The translations under genes were made by a program, and so were the position numbers. The notes beneath the pieces were generated by a model. It was not told the DNA's origin, searched no databases, and saw only the letters and a list, made by a program, of their open reading frames with translations. From assembly GCA_964406445.1 (NCBI GenBank), contig CAYORU010000036.1, forward strand, positions 1-35,635: a stretch of 35,635 nucleotides of DNA. Direction: 5' to 3'. Numbering within the stretch: position 1 is the stretch's first letter; each line of letters begins with the position of its first letter. The stretch comes from SG8-30 sp964406445. Lineage in GTDB: Bacteria; Pseudomonadota; Gammaproteobacteria; Steroidobacterales; Steroidobacteraceae. This document shows positions 34,473 through 35,635 of this stretch, one piece after another.

Positions 34473-35635
34473 TCAGCGCGGCGTGCCCGGGCGGCCGTAG
34501 CCGCGCAGGTTCGCCTTCTTCATCAATCCTTCGTACTGGTGCGACATCAGGTGCGCCTGCAGCTGCGCCATGAAGTCCATGGACACCACGACGATGATCA
34601 GGAGCGACGTGCCGCCGAAGTAGAACGGCACGCGCCCGTAGGCCATGAGGATCTCGGGCATCAGGCAGACGGCCGTCACGTACAGGGCGCCCCAGACGGT
34701 GAGGCGGGTCAGCACCTTGTCGATGTACTCGGCGGTCTGCTGGCCAGGGCGGATGCCGGGGATGAAGGCCCCGCCCTTCTTCAGGTTGTCCGCGGTCTCG
34801 CGCGAGTTGAACACGAGCGCGGTGTAGAAGAAGCAGAAGAAGATGATCAGGCCCGCGTACAGCACCATGTGCAGCGGCTGGCCGTAGCCGAGCGCCGCGG
34901 CGGCGTTCTGCAGCCACTCGGCGCCGCCGGAGGTGCCGAAAAAGCTGGCCATGGTCGCCGGGAACAGCAGCAGCGAGGAGGCGAAGATCGCCGGGATGAC
35001 GCCCGACATGTTCAGCTTGAACGGCAGGTGGCTGGTCTGCCCGGCGTAGACCTTGCGGCCGACCTGCCGCTTCGCGTAGTTGACCGGGATGCGTCGCTGG
35101 CCGCGCTCGACGAACACGCAGAAGGCCGTCACCGCCGCGATCAGCAGCAGCAGCAGCATGGCGAACGCGGGGTTCATCTCGCCGGCGCGCACCTGCTCGA
35201 GCGTGCCGCCGATGGCGGCCGGCAGCCCGGCGATGATGCCCGCGAGGATCAGCATCGAGATGCCGTTGCCGATGCCGCGCTCGGTGATCTGCTCGCCGAG
35301 CCACATCAGGAACATCGTGCCGGCCGACAGCGTGATCGTGGCGACGATGACGAACTGCGCGCCCGGGACCAGCGCCACGCCCTGGTTCTGGAAGGCGGTC
35401 GCCGCGCCGGCGCCCTGGAACACCGCGAGCACGAGCGTGAAGTAGCGGGTCCACTGGGTCAGCTTGCGCCGCCCGGCCTCGCCCTCCTTCTTGATCGCAG
35501 CCATCGACGGCACGACCACCGCCATCATCTGGATGATGATCGAGGCGGAAATGTAGGGCATCACGCCCATCGCGAAGATGGAGAGGCGCGACAGCGCGCC
35601 GCCCGAGAACATGTTGAACAGCCCCAGGATCGTGC
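34473..35635 (-). CDS. secY: Preprotein translocase subunit SecY (5' end outside window)
   Basis: Central channel subunit of the SecYEG translocon in the inner membrane. The 386 residues visible cover all but about the first 55-60 and include the plug-proximal Phe-Ser-Gly-Gly-Ala-Leu-Ser-Arg, Met-Pro-Tyr-Ile-Ser-Ala-Ser-Ile-Ile-Ile-Gln, and the cytoplasmic loop Tyr-Ala-Lys-Arg-Gln-Val-Gly. The C-terminal Tyr-Glu-Gly-Leu-Met-Lys-Lys-Ala-Asn-Leu-Arg-Gly-Tyr-Gly-Arg is also present. The frame stays open to the window end (Thr-Ile-Leu-Gly-Leu-Phe-Asn before the first internal Met at 35612), so it is cut by the window edge, not broken. The stop is 33 bases before rpmJ. Confidence 0.97.
   Translation of the reverse strand, partial: TILGLFNMFSGGALSRLSIFAMGVMPYISASIIIQMMAVVVPSMAAIKKEGEAGRRKLTQWTRYFTLVLAVFQGAGAATAFQNQGVALVPGAQFVIVATITLSAGTMFLMWLGEQITERGIGNGISMLILAGIIAGLPAAIGGTLEQVRAGEMNPAFAMLLLLLIAAVTAFCVFVERGQRRIPVNYAKRQVGRKVYAGQTSHLPFKLNMSGVIPAIFASSLLLFPATMASFFGTSGGAEWLQNAAAALGYGQPLHMVLYAGLIIFFCFFYTALVFNSRETADNLKKGGAFIPGIRPGQQTAEYIDKVLTRLTVWGALYVTAVCLMPEILMAYGRVPFYFGGTSLLIIVVVSMDFMAQLQAHLMSHQYEGLMKKANLRGYGRPGTPR

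Overview
The window is a dense, high-G+C chromosomal segment with no gap above about 250 bases between genes. The gene content points to a Gammaproteobacterium. It has HemG-type protoporphyrinogen oxidase, the outer-membrane lipoprotein LptE, Lnt, a miaB-phoH-ybeY-corC-lnt operon, divergent ssb/uvrA, the alpha ribosomal operon and a CirA-like TonB receptor ending in Phe. The strong G/C third-position bias and the TonB-receptor style resemble high-G+C lineages such as Steroidobacterales or Woeseiales; that placement is inference from gene style only.

Layout: 22-935 holds an ICMT-like methyltransferase and a small membrane protein. 943-6767, minus strand, is lrp/asnC - VOC protein - leuS - lptE - sdaA. 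7007-11414, plus strand, diverges from the lrp gene and encodes a TonB-dependent receptor, a double-cupin protein and a Spinster-like MFS carrier. 11568-14083, plus strand, carries a glutathione transferase, a secreted peroxiredoxin-like protein, hemG and a heme-b-like membrane protein. 14106-19251, minus strand, is the miaB-phoH-ybeY-corC-lnt operon, with overlapping start/stop codons at its first three junctions. 19378-22185 is a GGDEF-EAL enzyme. ssb (minus) and uvrA (plus) are divergent, and uvrA is translationally coupled to a copper-chaperone gene. 26325-29068, minus strand, has two tandem HDOD proteins, a GNAT acetyltransferase and an Ala-rich lipoprotein. pepQ (plus) and mscL (minus) converge on a 15-bp perfect hairpin. 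31255-35635, minus strand, is the secY end, rpmJ and rpsM-rpsK-rpsD-rpoA-rplQ with its own promoter and a clear intrinsic terminator.

Most of the window is conserved housekeeping. The part most likely to hold undescribed biology is the divergent locus at 5437-11414: an Lrp-family regulator coupled to a VOC-fold protein, opposite an outer-membrane receptor, a cupin enzyme and an inner-membrane carrier. This layout suggests regulated uptake and processing of one unidentified small molecule. Other points of interest are the HemG/cytochrome-b-like pair, two HDOD proteins with degenerate HD motifs, a copper chaperone fused by overlap to uvrA, an 11-residue-repeat lipoprotein with its own strong promoter and terminator, and several perfect palindromes between genes. 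I saw no insertion sequences, CRISPR arrays, tRNA or rRNA genes.
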